From Cryptomeria japonica (taxonomy: Eukaryota; Streptophyta; Pinopsida; Cupressales; Cupressaceae), in NCBI RefSeq assembly GCF_030272615.1, contig NC_081414.1, positions 231,385,733-231,449,732 on the forward strand: DNA of 64,000 bases, read 5' to 3'. Below are positions 1-12,795 of the stretch, piece by piece. The notes under the pieces were generated by a model. That model was given only the letters and a program-made list of their open reading frames with translations, ran no database searches and was not told where the DNA came from. The position numbers and the translations under genes were made by a program. Numbering within the stretch: position 1 is the stretch's first letter; the number at the start of each line of letters is the position of its first letter.

Positions 1-1000
1 TCCTAAATTGTATTCCCTTTCAATTTATCCATATTTTGGACCCTCACCTCACTGTTCATCCCCCAATGCTAAATTAAGACCTAATTATGCTTGCATCATG
101 CAAAAATGGCCTTATTTTCACTTCATACATCGCATGGCCCCTTAGTTCGACCCTAAAATATGGTAGGACCAAGGCGTGGTGCCTTGGTCCTCATTAGGAC
201 CATGGTGCCATGTTATTGTCCTCCTCATTTGGCCCTATTTTGAAACCCTTTGGCATTCTCAAATTTGAGCGAGAAACCCCTCTCCATGTCGGCCTATGTT
301 GGAAAATTAACATATTTTTTGATGGGAAAGTATATAAGGAGGTTCTCCCCTCTCATTTGGATATATGGAGATAAGGATACAAGGGAGAAATTATAATCAT
401 CAAGCATTTAAGCATTGAAGTATTCATCATCAAGCATTTCTAGAGGTCTTCAAGGCTGCCTTTTTCATTCATCAATTTTGTGGAGCAATATTACGCCATT
501 CATATGCAAGCATGTGTGTGTCATTAGGGTTTTGTCATGTTCATGGCATTTCATACAACAAACATGTGATTAAATTCAAGAATCAAAGCATTATCAAACA
601 TTGCAGATCTGAGGTATATCCTTCCATTATTTATTTCATTATTTGCAATATTTCAATCAAGGTTAATTTAGAAACTGGGGTTTGACTTAGGCAAGCCCCT
701 ATTCCCAACCTATTTCCCTTTCTCTTTGTGTGCAGGAAACAAGTACAAAGCTACGATATTTGAAACCAACATTATTTACAGAAACGAATGAACCCCCTTT
801 GGTGTCTGAAAAGTTCAGAGGACTAGGGTGAATTTCGCTATAGTCCCGACATTTTTGGAGCTTTTTGAGGACCAGGTCTGAATCTGCTTATATTTCGCAG
901 ATCTAGATGCATGCCTCAATCCGACGACTGTAGCTCATTGTTTCTGTGTTTTTACCTTCATTTTCAACACTTTACCCTAATTTCAACAATTCATCTCACA
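1..1000 (+). repeat. LTR-like fragment, left end outside window
   Basis: No coding region is visible. The stretch has the look of a plant LTR: a TATA-like TATATAA at 331-337 is followed by A/T-rich transcribed-looking sequence, and the segment closes with ...CTCACA at about 1000, matching the usual CA end. A motif of the form GGTGCC(A/T)TGGTCCT near 200 recurs at about 46180 in element B. There is no partner LTR in the window, so this may be a solo or truncated LTR. The assignment is tentative. Confidence 0.35.
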
Positions 1001-1811
1001 AAAAAGGGTAAACAAATCCACCTCTTTCATCCAATTAGTATTCAATCCTTATCCTTGTTGGTTTGTGACTGAATCTATTGAATCTCATCCCTCTCTCGAA
1101 TGTAGTGGTCCTGAAGCAAAAATTAGTGGTTTTCATCCTTCTTGATATGGAAACCCTAATATTTTCACCATTACAATTACAATTATAATAGTATTATTAC
1201 TTACATGTATATTACTTTCATATATATTGAAGATGTAGATTTGTGTTTGGATGACACTAGTCAAACCTTAATTATCTTAGAATAATAAAATTTTAATTAT
1301 CTAAATGTATAAGTATTATTTATCTTCTAATTATGTTAGGGACCGAATTAACATCTTACATGTTGCAATTCTCGATGCTAGTAGCAGATGTATATTTAAT
1401 TTTTTTTATAAAATATGGTGAGATATATCCTTTTTGAGGCGCGTATTTCAATTACATATGACAAATTGATTCAAAAAATATGCTTCTTCATAAGGATATC
1501 TCTCAATATAATTTATATAGATTTTTAAAAATATATATGCTACTTAGTATAAAAATAAGAATAAAATTTATTTTTGTACTAACAATTTTTATACAATCAT
1601 AATTTATGTATCCATGTAGTATAAGTAAAATAGCTTTAAAATAAAACTAACATAAATATTTTGAATGCGTTTATCTAAAAACTCAATATTTTAATCAATT
1701 GATAACAAACCCTTATTTTGTTATAAAATAGAATAGAAGATTTTTAATATCTACAAAACCAAAGATAATCTACTAGAGAATACCATGCTATTTTTATTTT
1801 TTGAAGTGTTT
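1001..1811. other. AT-rich intergenic DNA
   Basis: Strongly AT-rich sequence with no open frame of useful length and no repeat partner that I could find in the window. Nothing functional is visible. Confidence 0.5.
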
Positions 1812-2255
1812 TCTTTATTCAATTTGATAATTAGTTCACCATTCTCTCAATCATATGATCTTAAAATTAAAGTATCTCTAAATTATATTTCTATCAAAAT
1901 CTTTTGATCTTTTTGATCAAAAGTAAATTGACCTACTGTATTCTAATTTTCAATTATTCAATAAATACGGCAAAAGGTGCATCTAGGGTAGTACATAGAC
2001 ACATTGAGATTCAATGGACATGTGAAAACTAATGCTTAATTAAGACGTGTCATCTTTATTCAATTTGATAATTAGTTCACCATTCTCTCAAACATATGAT
2101 CTTAAAATTAAAATATCTTTAAATTATATTTTGATCTATCTATTATATTCTAATTTTCAATTAATTAATAAACACAACAAAAGATGCATTAGGATGGTAC
2201 AAGACAAATCCAGATTCAATGGACACATATCCTTGTAAAATTATTGCTTAATTAA
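1812..2255. repeat. Diverged tandem duplication, two copies of about 200-230 bp
   Basis: Copy 1 runs from 1812 to about 2043 and copy 2 from 2053 to about 2255. Both begin TCTTTATTCAATTTGATAAT and both end GCTTAATTAA. In between they share the same order of blocks, with small indels and substitutions. The small open frame at 2047-2238 lies inside copy 2 and is AT-rich chance coding. The repeat lies about 530 bp upstream of the DUF4079 gene start. Confidence 0.8.
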
Positions 2256-2639
2256 ATATTTTTATTAATTTAAGAAAGAAAAAAAAGAATTTATCCTCGG
2301 ATAAGTAAGCGACTCTATAGTCTATACCAAGGCTCAAACAGAAATGTGAAAAATACTCCAGAAATACAGTTAGGCACAGACATCTATACACATGACGGAT
2401 CTGATCGCCATTCAAAGCACACTCTGTCGTCCTCTCCGAAGTCTAATCTATTGATCATCATGCCTTATAATAAAACGAATTTCCTATTAAAGATTTTATC
2501 ACATGTGTGCCTTGGAATTGTTAAAACTTTAATGTGTTTTGAAGTCATCGTGGAGATGAGTGTGCGAAGCATGTGGAAGTGGAATATACTGTACACTTTT
2601 TGTTGGTTTTTTTTGATGCCACGCTGCATTTTGACCTCC

Positions 2640-2783
2640 ACTGTTCCTGCCCAATCTAATCCAATCTACATACCACCCAGGCTGCTTTTATATCCATTCT
2701 GCTAAAGCTGCTACCCAATACTTTCTGTTTCATACTCTCAGACTGGTGCTGCATTTCTCTGATTTGATTGCGCAGAGGGTGAA
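2640..2783 (+). promoter_or_regulatory. Putative promoter and 5' UTR of the DUF4079 gene
   Basis: Two CCAAT-type boxes (CCAATCT at about 2651 and 2661) are followed by a TATA-like TTTATATCC at 2687-2695. That spacing would put transcription start near 2720 and give a 5' UTR of about 60 nt before the ATG at 2784. This is inferred from motif spacing only. Confidence 0.4.
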
Positions 2784-5700
2784 ATGGCCCTTTCTGCTCT
2801 AAGATCTCCGACTGTTTCTAGTCAGTTTTCTCTGCACAAATATGGCAAATTGTACAACAGACCCACATTGTCCCATTGGAATTCTATTCACAAATGCAGA
2901 AGGCAATTTCAATCAAGTAAGTTGGATTCCCCACATTCCAAAATCTAAATTCAAGCTTTCTTCCAGGATTTTAGCTATACTACATGGTTTATTTATCTTT
3001 AGTTCTGTCAGATAAAATGTGCGTAGTTAAGATCATCTCAGGTTCTTAAACCCCATTAATGGATATCCACTACTCAGTGAACATGTAGTTGATTTGCTTA
3101 TGCTGTTAAATCAACTGAACGGTTATACTTGAGGAATAAAGTGCAGACCCATTCAATGTAGTTAACTCATCGTAGTGGTAAAACCTCAAAATCATCAGAT
3201 AATTTGGGTCATTTTTTTTTCAGCAGTAAGACTCTTTCGGCTATAAGACTAGCCATTGCATAATTAACAGAGTTCTTCCTGGTGAAAGTTAAATGTTCAG
3301 GTCGTCTTCAAAGTCATGGCCAAGCCAGACAGCAGTTTAGCATATGAGATCCCTTTGTAAAAATCCATGATCGAATTTCTTGCTTTTTACCTTACATATT
3401 GTTCAAACTTTGTGAAAGAGCTCAATCAGACATTAGAGTTCATCTTAGCAAACAGAACTCATCCTTTTAATTATATGCTAACCGGAGTTCATGGCATTTT
3501 TTGGAGGGCAAATTAAATCACTGATTTCAGATAGATGAAATCTTATTGATTGTAGACTGTATTCATTTACTCAATCTGCTTTACAGAATGCAGGGCTCTA
3601 AGATGGGAAACGGATTCCTCAATTACTCATGAAAGTCAGCCTAAAGAGTTTGATGGGGATCTTGACTCTCTGGTTACCATGACTGAAGCAGAAGAAGAAG
3701 ACACAAGTATTGATGAAAGGGAAAGCATTTCTAAGCAGAATGAGAATGAGACGCTAATGCTTTCAGTTGCCCCTCTGTCTTATCTCGTTCTTGCTGCACT
3801 TCCTGGTGGTATCCTTTATCTTTACCTCCTGCCTTTTGGAAAAACATATTCAAGTACTGCATTTAGATTTTTTTCTTTCTCTTGAAGCATATGCTGTTAC
3901 CGTTCATTATTGAGAGGCTACATATATTTTCCCTAACGCATTAAGCAAGCTGTTACTCTGGGGAAATAGTATGGTCTTTCCTTTTATCTATTTTAGACTG
4001 CATTCTTTTGCCTATTTAGTTGGATTTTTCATGTATGTTTTCCTTAACATAGATCCCACAGCTGACACTATTAGGTCTGTTTTTGGACCATTTGCGGAAT
4101 TGGTGAAGACATGGAATTTGCCAGATTGGCTTGTTCATTGGGGTCATCCAGGAAATATGGTATCCCTTTGTTTTCCTTCTAATAATTGCTTGATATATGC
4201 TAGAATGAACCGATTCTCATAAATGCCATAATACATTCGAAGTTTGGGAAAGAGATTATATGTTGACATTTCATTGTCCTGTTTCTTTGATCAAGTTGTT
4301 TTTGTTTAACTGATAACAATACAACAGATAACAGATCTTTATATTGAAGGTAAGGAAACCCATAAAAGCCACCAGTACTTCCAAGTGATGTGTGCTTGAG
4401 AGAAGGATGATAACACATCAACCACTAAGACTTCCATTTCAAAGAGAATATATAATAAAATATTGACATTGCAAGCTCCAGTTATTTAATATTGCTTTAT
4501 TGTTGTGCAGGCTGTGGTGCTGTTTGCTATGGGAGGTTATGGCTCTTATTTGGGTTGGCAAATCCGCCTATCAGATGATGTGGTAAGCTTTGAAATCAAC
4601 TTATCCTCAAGTTGTACTGGTTTCTGAGGGCGGTAGAAAGTAATTGAAAACAAACACTCATTTACAGGAAGTTAAAGCCAAGGCAAAGGATTTACATCCT
4701 AAGCTCCTAGCAGGTATGTTTTTTTTCTTTGCTCTTGGAGCCACTGGTGGAATCACTTCCCTTCTGACTTCAGACAAGTCCATTCTTGAGAGGTACTTAC
4801 TGCACTTTCTGCTCCTATAAATGGGATTATATATTCTAATTCCATTTTCTTTAATTTATCTACTAAATACAATTTAGCTATAAAGTTAAGATATCACTTT
4901 CCCACTAACTGTTGTAGAGAACTAATTATACATTTATCTTGCAGTCCCCATGCAATTACAGGTTTGATTGGCCTATCTCTCCTCACAATTCAGACAATTT
5001 TGCCAGCTTTGTTTGAAGTAAGTTCTTAGTATCTTACTATAATCATTATATAGCTTGAAATATCTTTATGTATGGAGGAGCATGTTTTTGGGAACAAAAG
5101 GTTCAAAAGATGAGCTATTAAAAAGGGGTGTGGGCTCAACTCATTTACACAGAGTAGAACAAAGACAACAATAAAGTTCAACAAGAACAATTCAAATAAC
5201 AAACAGCTAACAGTCAGTTCTGACAAGGCAGATCAGATCAAAAATTGTTATCCAGCCTTTAAACACATCAGTATATAAATTATACATCAGTTACCCTCAT
5301 ACATCACAATTTGTATTGATGCATTCTAAAATTGAATAATGCTTCCTATGAATACATGCTAAAATTTCTACCATAAAAAATCAAAGACCAATTACCTCAC
5401 GGCTACATGAAATTAAAGTGATTCGGGGTAATCTAGAGTCTAGACCCTCACAATATGCTTACCAGCCAACTTGTTGATACACCTGTTCTTCTTGATAGAA
5501 CTCTGATTCTTTAAGCTAACCTAGAAACTTGAGCTAGTATTCACTTGGGTGTTATTACTATTTTTAGGGGTGTGGGTGACCCATAATTAAATCCAAACAT
5601 AAGTAAAGGAACGAGTAAGAAGTACCATTATTAGAATATACGTTTAGAGATATAATTGAAAATCAACATGGTTGAAAATTATAATAATTGAATGTCTTTC

Positions 5701-5811
5701 TTGCAGGGCAATCCAAATCTTCGTAATGTACATGGGTTTTTAGGCAGTGGAATTATGACGCTGTTTTTGATACATTCTGTTTTAGGTCTGCAATTGGGTC
5801 TTAGTTTCTGA
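2784..5811 (+). CDS. DUF4079 family plastid membrane protein, 7 exons, 278 aa
   Basis: Exons by splice-site reading are 2784-2916, 3587-3808, 4053-4159, 4511-4582, 4668-4792, 4945-5017 and 5707-5811. All introns are GT-AG and phases are consistent through to the TGA at 5809-5811. The first about 55 residues are rich in Ser, Arg and Lys with few acidic residues (MALSALRSP start), as in a chloroplast transit peptide. An acidic stretch follows, then four or so hydrophobic helices from about residue 100 to the end. Conserved-looking histidines sit at or near helix ends: H147 and H150 (HWGHPGN), H188 (LHPKLL), H222 (PHAITG), H253 (NVHGFLG) and H267 (IHSVLG). DUF4079 is a family known from cyanobacteria and plastids. 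Its likeness to haem-binding cytochrome b561-type helices is my inference, and its biochemical role is unknown. The gene looks intact and is the only host gene recognised here. Confidence 0.9.
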
Positions 5812-6456
5812 TGATGTTCTGCATGGAAGAAGTCGTCAGCGCGATTATTCATAATCTGAGTTAGAACCAGAATATTGCCTAGTGCTGTAATGATGGGAGA
5901 TCAATGTATTTTTTATTTTATTTTTATGAATAGGTATTTTCATTAATATCTAAATATTTTTTATAAAGTTTTAGAATAGCTTAGAGGATTTGTTCCCATT
6001 TGAATAGTAGATTGTAATTACAAATTCTGATTACAAAGAAATGTTATGAATTATCACCATCATTTTAGACTTTAAGATGTCAATAACTATTCATGGTAAG
6101 ATGAAGTAGGTCATTTACTTCATTTGATTCAAGTAAGCTGCACTCCTCTTGGGCCATCCAAATATAATTGAAATTATGTAAACTTCATTCAACCATAATG
6201 ATCTTATATCTATGTTAGGCGGAAATAATTTATAATCAATGCAGTATGGTATTTCTCAAAAGAGAAACAATTTAAAATATTCTTAAAAAATGTAATCAGT
6301 GGTCTATGTTTATATGTAGGCTTAAAAAAATTAGGGATTATGTTAAAAAATATAATTAGTTGACAAGCATCTTGTTGTTCTTGATGAATTCTCGTTCATG
6401 ATGAGTAAATTAAAAACATTTCATTTTTTAAAATGATCCAAACTTTTGTAACTATT
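5812..6456. other. 3' flank of host gene and AT-rich spacer
   Basis: The 3' UTR probably lies in the first 150 bp. An AATGTA at about 5903 is followed by a T-rich run that could serve as polyadenylation sequence. The remainder is AT-rich and holds no supportable gene. It ends at the outer edge of element A. Confidence 0.5.
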
Positions 6457-7478
6457 TGTTGGTTAACAAATTTGTCTGTTAGAAATTTATAAACCAAGAC
6501 TCCTTTTTTGTCCAAAAGTGAGACTAAATCGTTAATCAATAGTTAGGGAAACAATAAATTAGTTTTCCTTTGAATTTTATTAAAGGTACAACTCCCTTTA
6601 TAAGATTTGTATAGTGTGATTTTAGGAAAATTAAATGCAAGTATGCTTTTTACCAGAAGTAGAGAAGGCAACAAATGCTTGCACATCACTATACAACATG
6701 CATGGATAACAAGACAGAAAGATAAAACTCCATACAAAATATTGAATCTTAAAGTTTCAAAGACCATTCATTCTCCAAATAAATCACAATTGATATTAAT
6801 ACACCAATATGCATTATGAATGAGAGAAGATATTAAATCAAAGATGAATCTCACTAAACTTCCACAAAGAGTGTAAGTATGCTTCAGATGAATATTATCA
6901 CCCACAAAGAAGTAATCACACCCATACTTTCATCTAAATCCACATATTCATTAATGAACATCAAAACAATCTTCACATTTAATGCACACAGACAATAAAT
7001 CTCTCAATGGATGAACAACAAAATTTTGTTATTGATCTTCAAATTTGATTGTTTCTCACTCTTATACCACAATATAATTGGGATTAAAAAATTGGGATCC
7101 CTCCAAAGTCCTCCTAACATATATTTATAATGTCCATGTGTGTAATTCTCAAATGTTTCTTGAAGTTGATTCTTTTGAAGTATTTTTTAAAACACTAGAA
7201 AAAATAACATTAACATAAATAAAACAAGGAAGCAACATCATGGTTGAGGTGGCACCTTTGACTAGTCCACGATAGAGTCAACTTGACAAGTCTACTATTG
7301 TTGCGCTTTCTTGACCTTGTAATATTTTAGTGCCTTCAGAACAGTTGGGATCACGTACTCCCGCGAAATAAGAACATTTTGTGTTCTTAGCCTCCACAAG
7401 GCTCTCCTAGATTGGATGACTTCATTTTTGGTAAATCAAGCTTTTGCATGATTTGCACAACACATTAGGGAGGAGTCA
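6457..7478 (-). repeat. Element A 3' LTR
   Basis: On the plus strand it runs from TGTTGGTTAACA to GGGAGGAGTCA. It matches 12796-13833 closely for its whole length (for example the shared stretch around 6500-6640 and 12830-12980). The two differ by many substitutions and a few small indels, so the insertion is old. Confidence 0.85.
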
Positions 7479-7639
7479 ATTGTAATCAATTTATTTTGTT
7501 TTTCCTCATTGAAAACACCAAAAATGGGACACACACCAAAATTGAGAACACTTACAATACTATAATACAATGGCAGGGGTTACCAACTTTATATTTGATA
7601 TAACTTCAGATATTGCCCATTATAAGGAAGATGCAAGAC

Positions 7640-9970
7640 CATGTCTCCTTCCATGAATTTCCTAAGTCTACCTTTATTATTAAAAATCATTTTTACTATC
7701 TCCTGTTTACTGTGTCCTCTCTTTGTTCTTCAATCTTAGTGAGGTACATGATCCTTTTTCCAATAAATCTTTGAATTGTTGATCTTTAATTACAATCTAT
7801 AACTTAGAGGTTGAAAGCTCTAGTGGGAGTGGTAAGGCAGAACCAATACCATACACTACTTCAAAAGGTGACATACCAATTGCTCTCTTTGGTGTGATTC
7901 TATCTGCCCACAAAGATTCATACAACTGCTTATGTTAGTTTGTTTGATTCTCATTTACTACCTTCTTCATAATTAATACCAAGTTTTTATTGTTAGATTC
8001 AACTTGCTTGTTATCTTGGGGATAGTAATTCAATGAATGAGCTAAAGTAATCTCATATTTATAACAAAAAAGAACCACTTCAAAAAGGTGAAAAACTTGT
8101 AGCGTTATCTGTCACCAGCTTCAACGAAACCCCAAAATGTACAGAAATATTTTCTTTGATGAAATTGTAGACCGAGTCTGAAGTAGTGAGTTTTACTAGT
8201 ATGACCTCCACCCATTTTATGAAAGAATATGTTGTTATTAGAATGTGTGTATGGCCTACATTAAATAATGGGTTGATTGGCCCCACAAAATCGAAGCCTC
8301 ATTGTTGGAACAATTCCTTGATTATCATTGGTTTGAGTGAAAGGGTTGCTTACTATAACTTACCTACAAATTGCTTACACTTCTCACATCTAGCTACCCA
8401 ATGGTATGTATCTTTGAACATGCCTAGCTAGTAATAACATTGCCTCAAAATTTTGAAAGCAGTCATAGTAGATAAAAAAATTTCTATAAAGACTTAATTA
8501 TGAAATGCTTCTAGAAGTTTTTGTTGTTGATCTTTGTCAACACACCTTAGGAATGTTCCATCCAAACCCCTCTTGTACAAAGTATCATTCCAGTTAATCT
8601 CTTGTACAGAGTATCATTCCAGTTAATGTACTTTTCTGATTTAAACTTTAGATCTCCTTTTTTCCTAGGTGATAGGTGTGGAGGTCATTCACCATAGGTG
8701 AGATAAAAGGCAATATTAGAAAACCAAGGATCTTGCAAGTTGACAAGTAATGCCATATGGACCTCTTCTATTGCTTCGGGTTTGTTCTCACCCATATTTG
8801 CATAGGCCTCAACCTCTAACTAGTTTATTCAATTTGATCTCCAAATCATACTCCTACAGTTTAGCTATTGATATTGATGCACCTCTTTTATTACAACCAA
8901 TCTCCTGCTAAGTTAGAATACTCTTAAGAACTTAGACAGGTACATAAACAATGGCATGTGAATGTAAAATATAGAACCTGAATTGTTTGACTGCCTTTAC
9001 AACTTTGAAAGCATGTTTTTCTATTTGAGAGTAAATCAATTCATGCTTTTTCAAGGGAACACTCATGAAGGTAATAGGTGCTTTGATTTTCTATCCATCG
9101 ACTTGTAGTAAGATGGTTGACATGGCACATTTCGATGCATAACAATATATAATAAAGTCCTTGTTGAAATCTGGATGGACTAAAATTGGTGCTTGTGCAA
9201 TAGCTACGTTGATGTCTTCAAATGCTTCTTTGCTAGAATTGTTGTATGTAAAACTTTGTCTCTCCTTCATCATGTCTACTATGTGTTTGGTGATCTCAGA
9301 GAAATCAGGTACAGATTTTCTCAAGTTAACTTGACCGAAGAAAGATTTTACCTTGTTTGGCTGGATGGTAGGCTCAACTATTGAATGAATTTGACTCGTT
9401 CAAGATAAATTCTAATTCCTTAGAAACGATGTGACCAAGAAGTTTACCTTTGGTAACATAGAAAACGTACTTTTTGGGGCTCAATGGAATGCCATTTTGT
9501 TTGCATCTTTGAATAATCGTTTCCAGATCTTTTAAACGATTCTCTCTCTTTTTAGAAAATACAACCAGGTCATCCAAATAAATTACTATGATCTTATTCC
9601 TCAGGTCCCCAAATGACATATCCACGACCCTTTGAACCTACATTAATTAGGTTGAAGGGCATAAAATTGTATGCAAATGTTTCTCAAGGCGTAATAAAAG
9701 CTCTACACTTATTTTATTATAGCTTGAAAACACGCCCAGCATACAGACCATTTCAGCTTCAACGACCATTTGTAACACATGGTGCATATTTGGTAAGGGA
9801 TAATTGTCTTTTAGAGAGGAATGATTTAGGTTCCTATAATCCGTGTATATCCTTATCTTGCCATTCTTTTTGCGCACAAGAATAATGTTTGCCACCCAAG
9901 TACTCTTGTAGATAGGGTAAATGATTCTTTCTTTCAGCATCTTACCAAAATTCCATGTTATCAAAAACAT
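7640..9970 (-). pseudogene. Element A pol: reverse transcriptase, RNase H and integrase remnants
   Basis: Reading the minus strand, the reverse transcriptase occupies about 9970-9374. It includes the segment around VRKKNGKIRIYTDYRNLN and the catalytic YLDD motif (IVIYLDDLVVFSK). A degenerate RNase H follows at 9324-9091. There the usual first catalytic Asp of the DAS motif is replaced (CYASK), as is typical of the primary RNase H in Tat elements. The integrase core lies at 8286-8080 (GPINP, FIKWVE, TDNATSF) and its C-terminal half can be traced through stops to about 7640 (WADR, TPKR, PFEVVYG). Several nonsense codons and frame changes make this non-functional. Confidence 0.85.
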
Positions 9971-10155
9971 TGAGCTGATATATCATCTTGATTCTATAGG
10001 AGTCCTTTTTGAAATCTGAATGAGGAAGAAGCAAAGATGCTGAGAAAACAAGTGAATCCACCTTAGAATTATGGTCTCGTGGGACTGCTTCAATAGAAAA
10101 TGCATCAAAATGTTCAATCTCATCCTAGAACCTGTTTTGGTAATGCTTTAATCTT

Positions 10156-10392
10156 TTATTTTTTATACAATAAACACATTCCTTGTTTAATAATTAGTTC
10201 AGCATTACTGACCGCCTTCAACATTTTGATTCCTTTCTCCTTTGTTGTTGCTGTTCCCAGTAATAACGCTTCATATTCAGAAGTGTTATTAGTGTTCTTG
10301 AACTCTAGTTTGTAAGAAGGGGAATTTTTCTCCATTAGGCCAATGCTAGAAATAGAATTAGAGTAACTACCATCAAAATCCAAGGTCGACAA
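10156..10392 (-). pseudogene. Element A additional (archaeal-type) RNase H, upstream of the reverse transcriptase
   Basis: A 78-residue frame holds the hallmarks of the second RNase H of Tat elements: LDFDGSY with the first Asp, then the Glu in SEYEALLLG, then SNAELIIKQ where the family usually has GDSEL, so the third acidic position looks lost. It sits between the protease and the reverse transcriptase, unlike in element B where the equivalent domain follows the primary RNase H. Confidence 0.75.
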
Positions 10393-10739
10393 TTCAATAG
10401 AATTATATAGCGAGAATTATATAGCGCGAGTAATTCTTCATCGAAAGAATCATCGGAAAAGAGCATATAGTTACCAAAATCCATTTCTTTGTAAAGAATA
10501 TTAGACCTAGGATTGTCAAATTTCATCGCCATGAACTTCACCTTGGCTTTAGGTTCTAATCACACCACCTTGTTTCCTAAAGGAATGAGCGTGTGGGACC
10601 AATCCATCTAGATTTCACCTCTTAGATCTTTATAGAAACTCTAACAAAAAAGCATGTTGTAACCAACGGGTATATTAGCCACCAAAATAGTCAACTTGAG
10701 CCTTTTACCCAGATGAGCCGCTAAAGACACTTGGGCATA

Positions 10740-11056
10740 CTTGACTTGACCAATCAAGGAGATTTTCTTCCATAGACTAACACCTTCCAAAGGTCTTAGT
10801 TAAGGATAGGCCAAGGGCTCTCGTGACAGATGTTGGCATGACATCATCAACACACCCCATAGTCAATGATACAATTGCTAAATCTATGACCATTAATGAA
10901 AAGGGACACATAAAAATTGTTTGGTTTTAACTCTAGTACAGTAGAGGTATGATCTTTAAAATCAGGCAATAGGCTAGAGGTTGAGGCTTCAATGTCAACT
11001 AGTTGATCATCAAACAAATTGGCTTTAGCACTTTTTGGCTTGACATACTTAACCAA
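10740..11056 (-). pseudogene. Element A aspartic protease remnant
   Basis: The frame 11056-10847 contains FINGHRFSNCIIDYGVC, which aligns with the active-site segment of Gypsy proteases (a hydrophobic run followed by D-S/T-G). The Ser or Thr after the catalytic Asp is Tyr here, so the active site is damaged. Recognisable sequence (ALGLSLTKTFGR) continues downstream through stop codons. Confidence 0.65.
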
Positions 11057-11159
11057 CCTATCAAGTTCACTAGGATTTAGTCTAAGTTACTCAATAGGAG
11101 AAATTTGGATTTTAGAAGATTTGAAAAATTCGATGATGTCAAATGAGTTGACATTCTTG

Positions 11160-12380
11160 TCTACTCATACTCCAAGAAGTTGATTACAGAGTTGCCATGT
11201 GGTTTTAATACTCCTTCACCATTCATTGCTTCCTCTATTGTCTCATTTGTAGTAGTCATTTGCATGTATCTGCTCATTTCTGGGCAAGTGCTTTCGTTAT
11301 GATCATTCATTTAGGTGAAATACGCACACATTACTCTTCTAGGCACCAGATTGTGCTTCTATAGCCAATCTTTGTTGGACAGGTGGTTGTTGTAACTGCC
11401 TATTACTACCTCTAGGCTATTGATTAAAATTCATTCTAGAAGTATCTTGATATGGTTGTTGAAATGATTGATTGACCTTGTGTAACTGTTTCTTCAGTGT
11501 GATGATATCATTTGTCAATTGCTAAATTACAATATCTAAAGACATTGAAGGCTAAGCATTGTCAGATTGCAGTTCTTTTTTCCATTTCTCCATAGTTATG
11601 AAATCATCTTCTAATTCTATAGTGGTGGCTTGAGCAACAATGAAGTTTTCTGCCCTAGCTCTTCTCAAATGAAAACTTATATATGGGGGCATCAAATTGA
11701 TAAAGAAGCACTTTTGACTTTCAAGAGTTGGTCTCTTGGCCTAGGGAAATTTATTTATAATTTTGTTAAACTTCGCAATGAATTCCCTCATAGGCTCATG
11801 GATTTCTTTTTTTATTTCTGTCAATTGAGCCAATAGAGAATGTTCACCCTTAGCACTCTTAAATCTATCACCAAATTTTGTTCTCATAGTATTCCATGAG
11901 TCAAGTGATCTAGAAAGAAAATGATAAAACCATTATGTGACAACATCAATTAAAGATTCTACAAATAACCTTACTACGACATTGTCAACTTGTACGCCAA
12001 GTACTCCACATGCAACATAAAAGGTCGCCAAATTTTTATTTGTAGAAACCTTCCTATCACCTCCGAACTTTAGAAAATTCTAGGTAAGTCATTTAATTGT
12101 ACTTCAATATTGAGAGGACCAATAATTTCTCCCAATGACCTACTGGTTGGTCCATAGTTGAAACAAATTTATGGCAAATAGGAGAACAATTCAATGTAAT
12201 ATCAACACCTAACAAGTAGGAGATTGTGTAGTACTTATTGTAGGAGGAGGTGGCCTACTTCTTGCTCTCCTAGAAGGAAGTAGTGCATACAAGAATTATA
12301 CTCCTTGCAACTCTTGGAAGGTCTGATCAACAAATCCCCTACCACGTTCACTTTTGGTGAATCTTTTGGGCTCTAGGATG
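11160..12380 (-). pseudogene. Element A gag remnant
   Basis: No long frame survives. On the minus strand, fragments of a Gypsy capsid-type protein can be read through stops: a segment near 12150-12060 (GPTSRSLGEIIGPLN, then VQLNDLPR) and a damaged zinc-knuckle-like segment near 11320-11270 (CAYF...NESTCPEM). The stretch 12381-12771, between this and the primer site, is the leader and shows no coding signal. Confidence 0.5.
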
Positions 12381-12771
12381 TTTTTGGAGCTTACAAGAGT
12401 GCAAATATCTCACTAAATTAACACTTTATTGTTCTTGATTTCAAAGTCAATTTTGACGTTGTCTTGGCTGTTCTTTTGGTTGAGGAATGATATTTCTTAC
12501 TACAACCATGAGAGGAAATCTTTCTACCACCCTTTCAAAAGCTACTACAGGGTTTTGAGCTTGCTCTTCTTCTTCTTCAAGATTTTTTTTTTTATATACT
12601 CAACAATGTTTCTTCTATTTCTCGAGGATAAGGTATTAAGTTGCAATAGTATATCTCCTTATTCAACATGAACCCAATTGAGATCCAGTTGTACTACAAT
12701 AAATATTTTCTTATGTGGAAGAACGATTTTTTTTCATATTAGGCAACTTTGTCTAATATGTCTATTCATAT

Positions 12772-12789
12772 TCCCCAATGGAATCACCA
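12772..12789 (-). other. Element A primer binding site
   Basis: Read on the minus strand, a few bases after the end of the 5' LTR lies TGGTGATTCCATTGGGGA. It resembles the TGGCGACTCC-type site that I associate with Tat elements and tRNA-Arg. The differences are C-to-T changes, as expected from cytosine deamination. Confidence 0.55.
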
Positions 12790-12795
12790 AAAAAT

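Noticed and set aside
2346-2705. A 119-codon plus-strand frame just upstream of the DUF4079 gene
   Set aside because: It has no recognisable content, overlaps the promoter-like CCAAT/TATA region and is not joined in frame to the gene.
7479-7508. Extending element A's LTR to the CCTCA at 7508
   Set aside because: The similarity continues, but on the other side it is the coding end of ORF Z. A TG start at TGACTCCTCCC fits an LTR border better.
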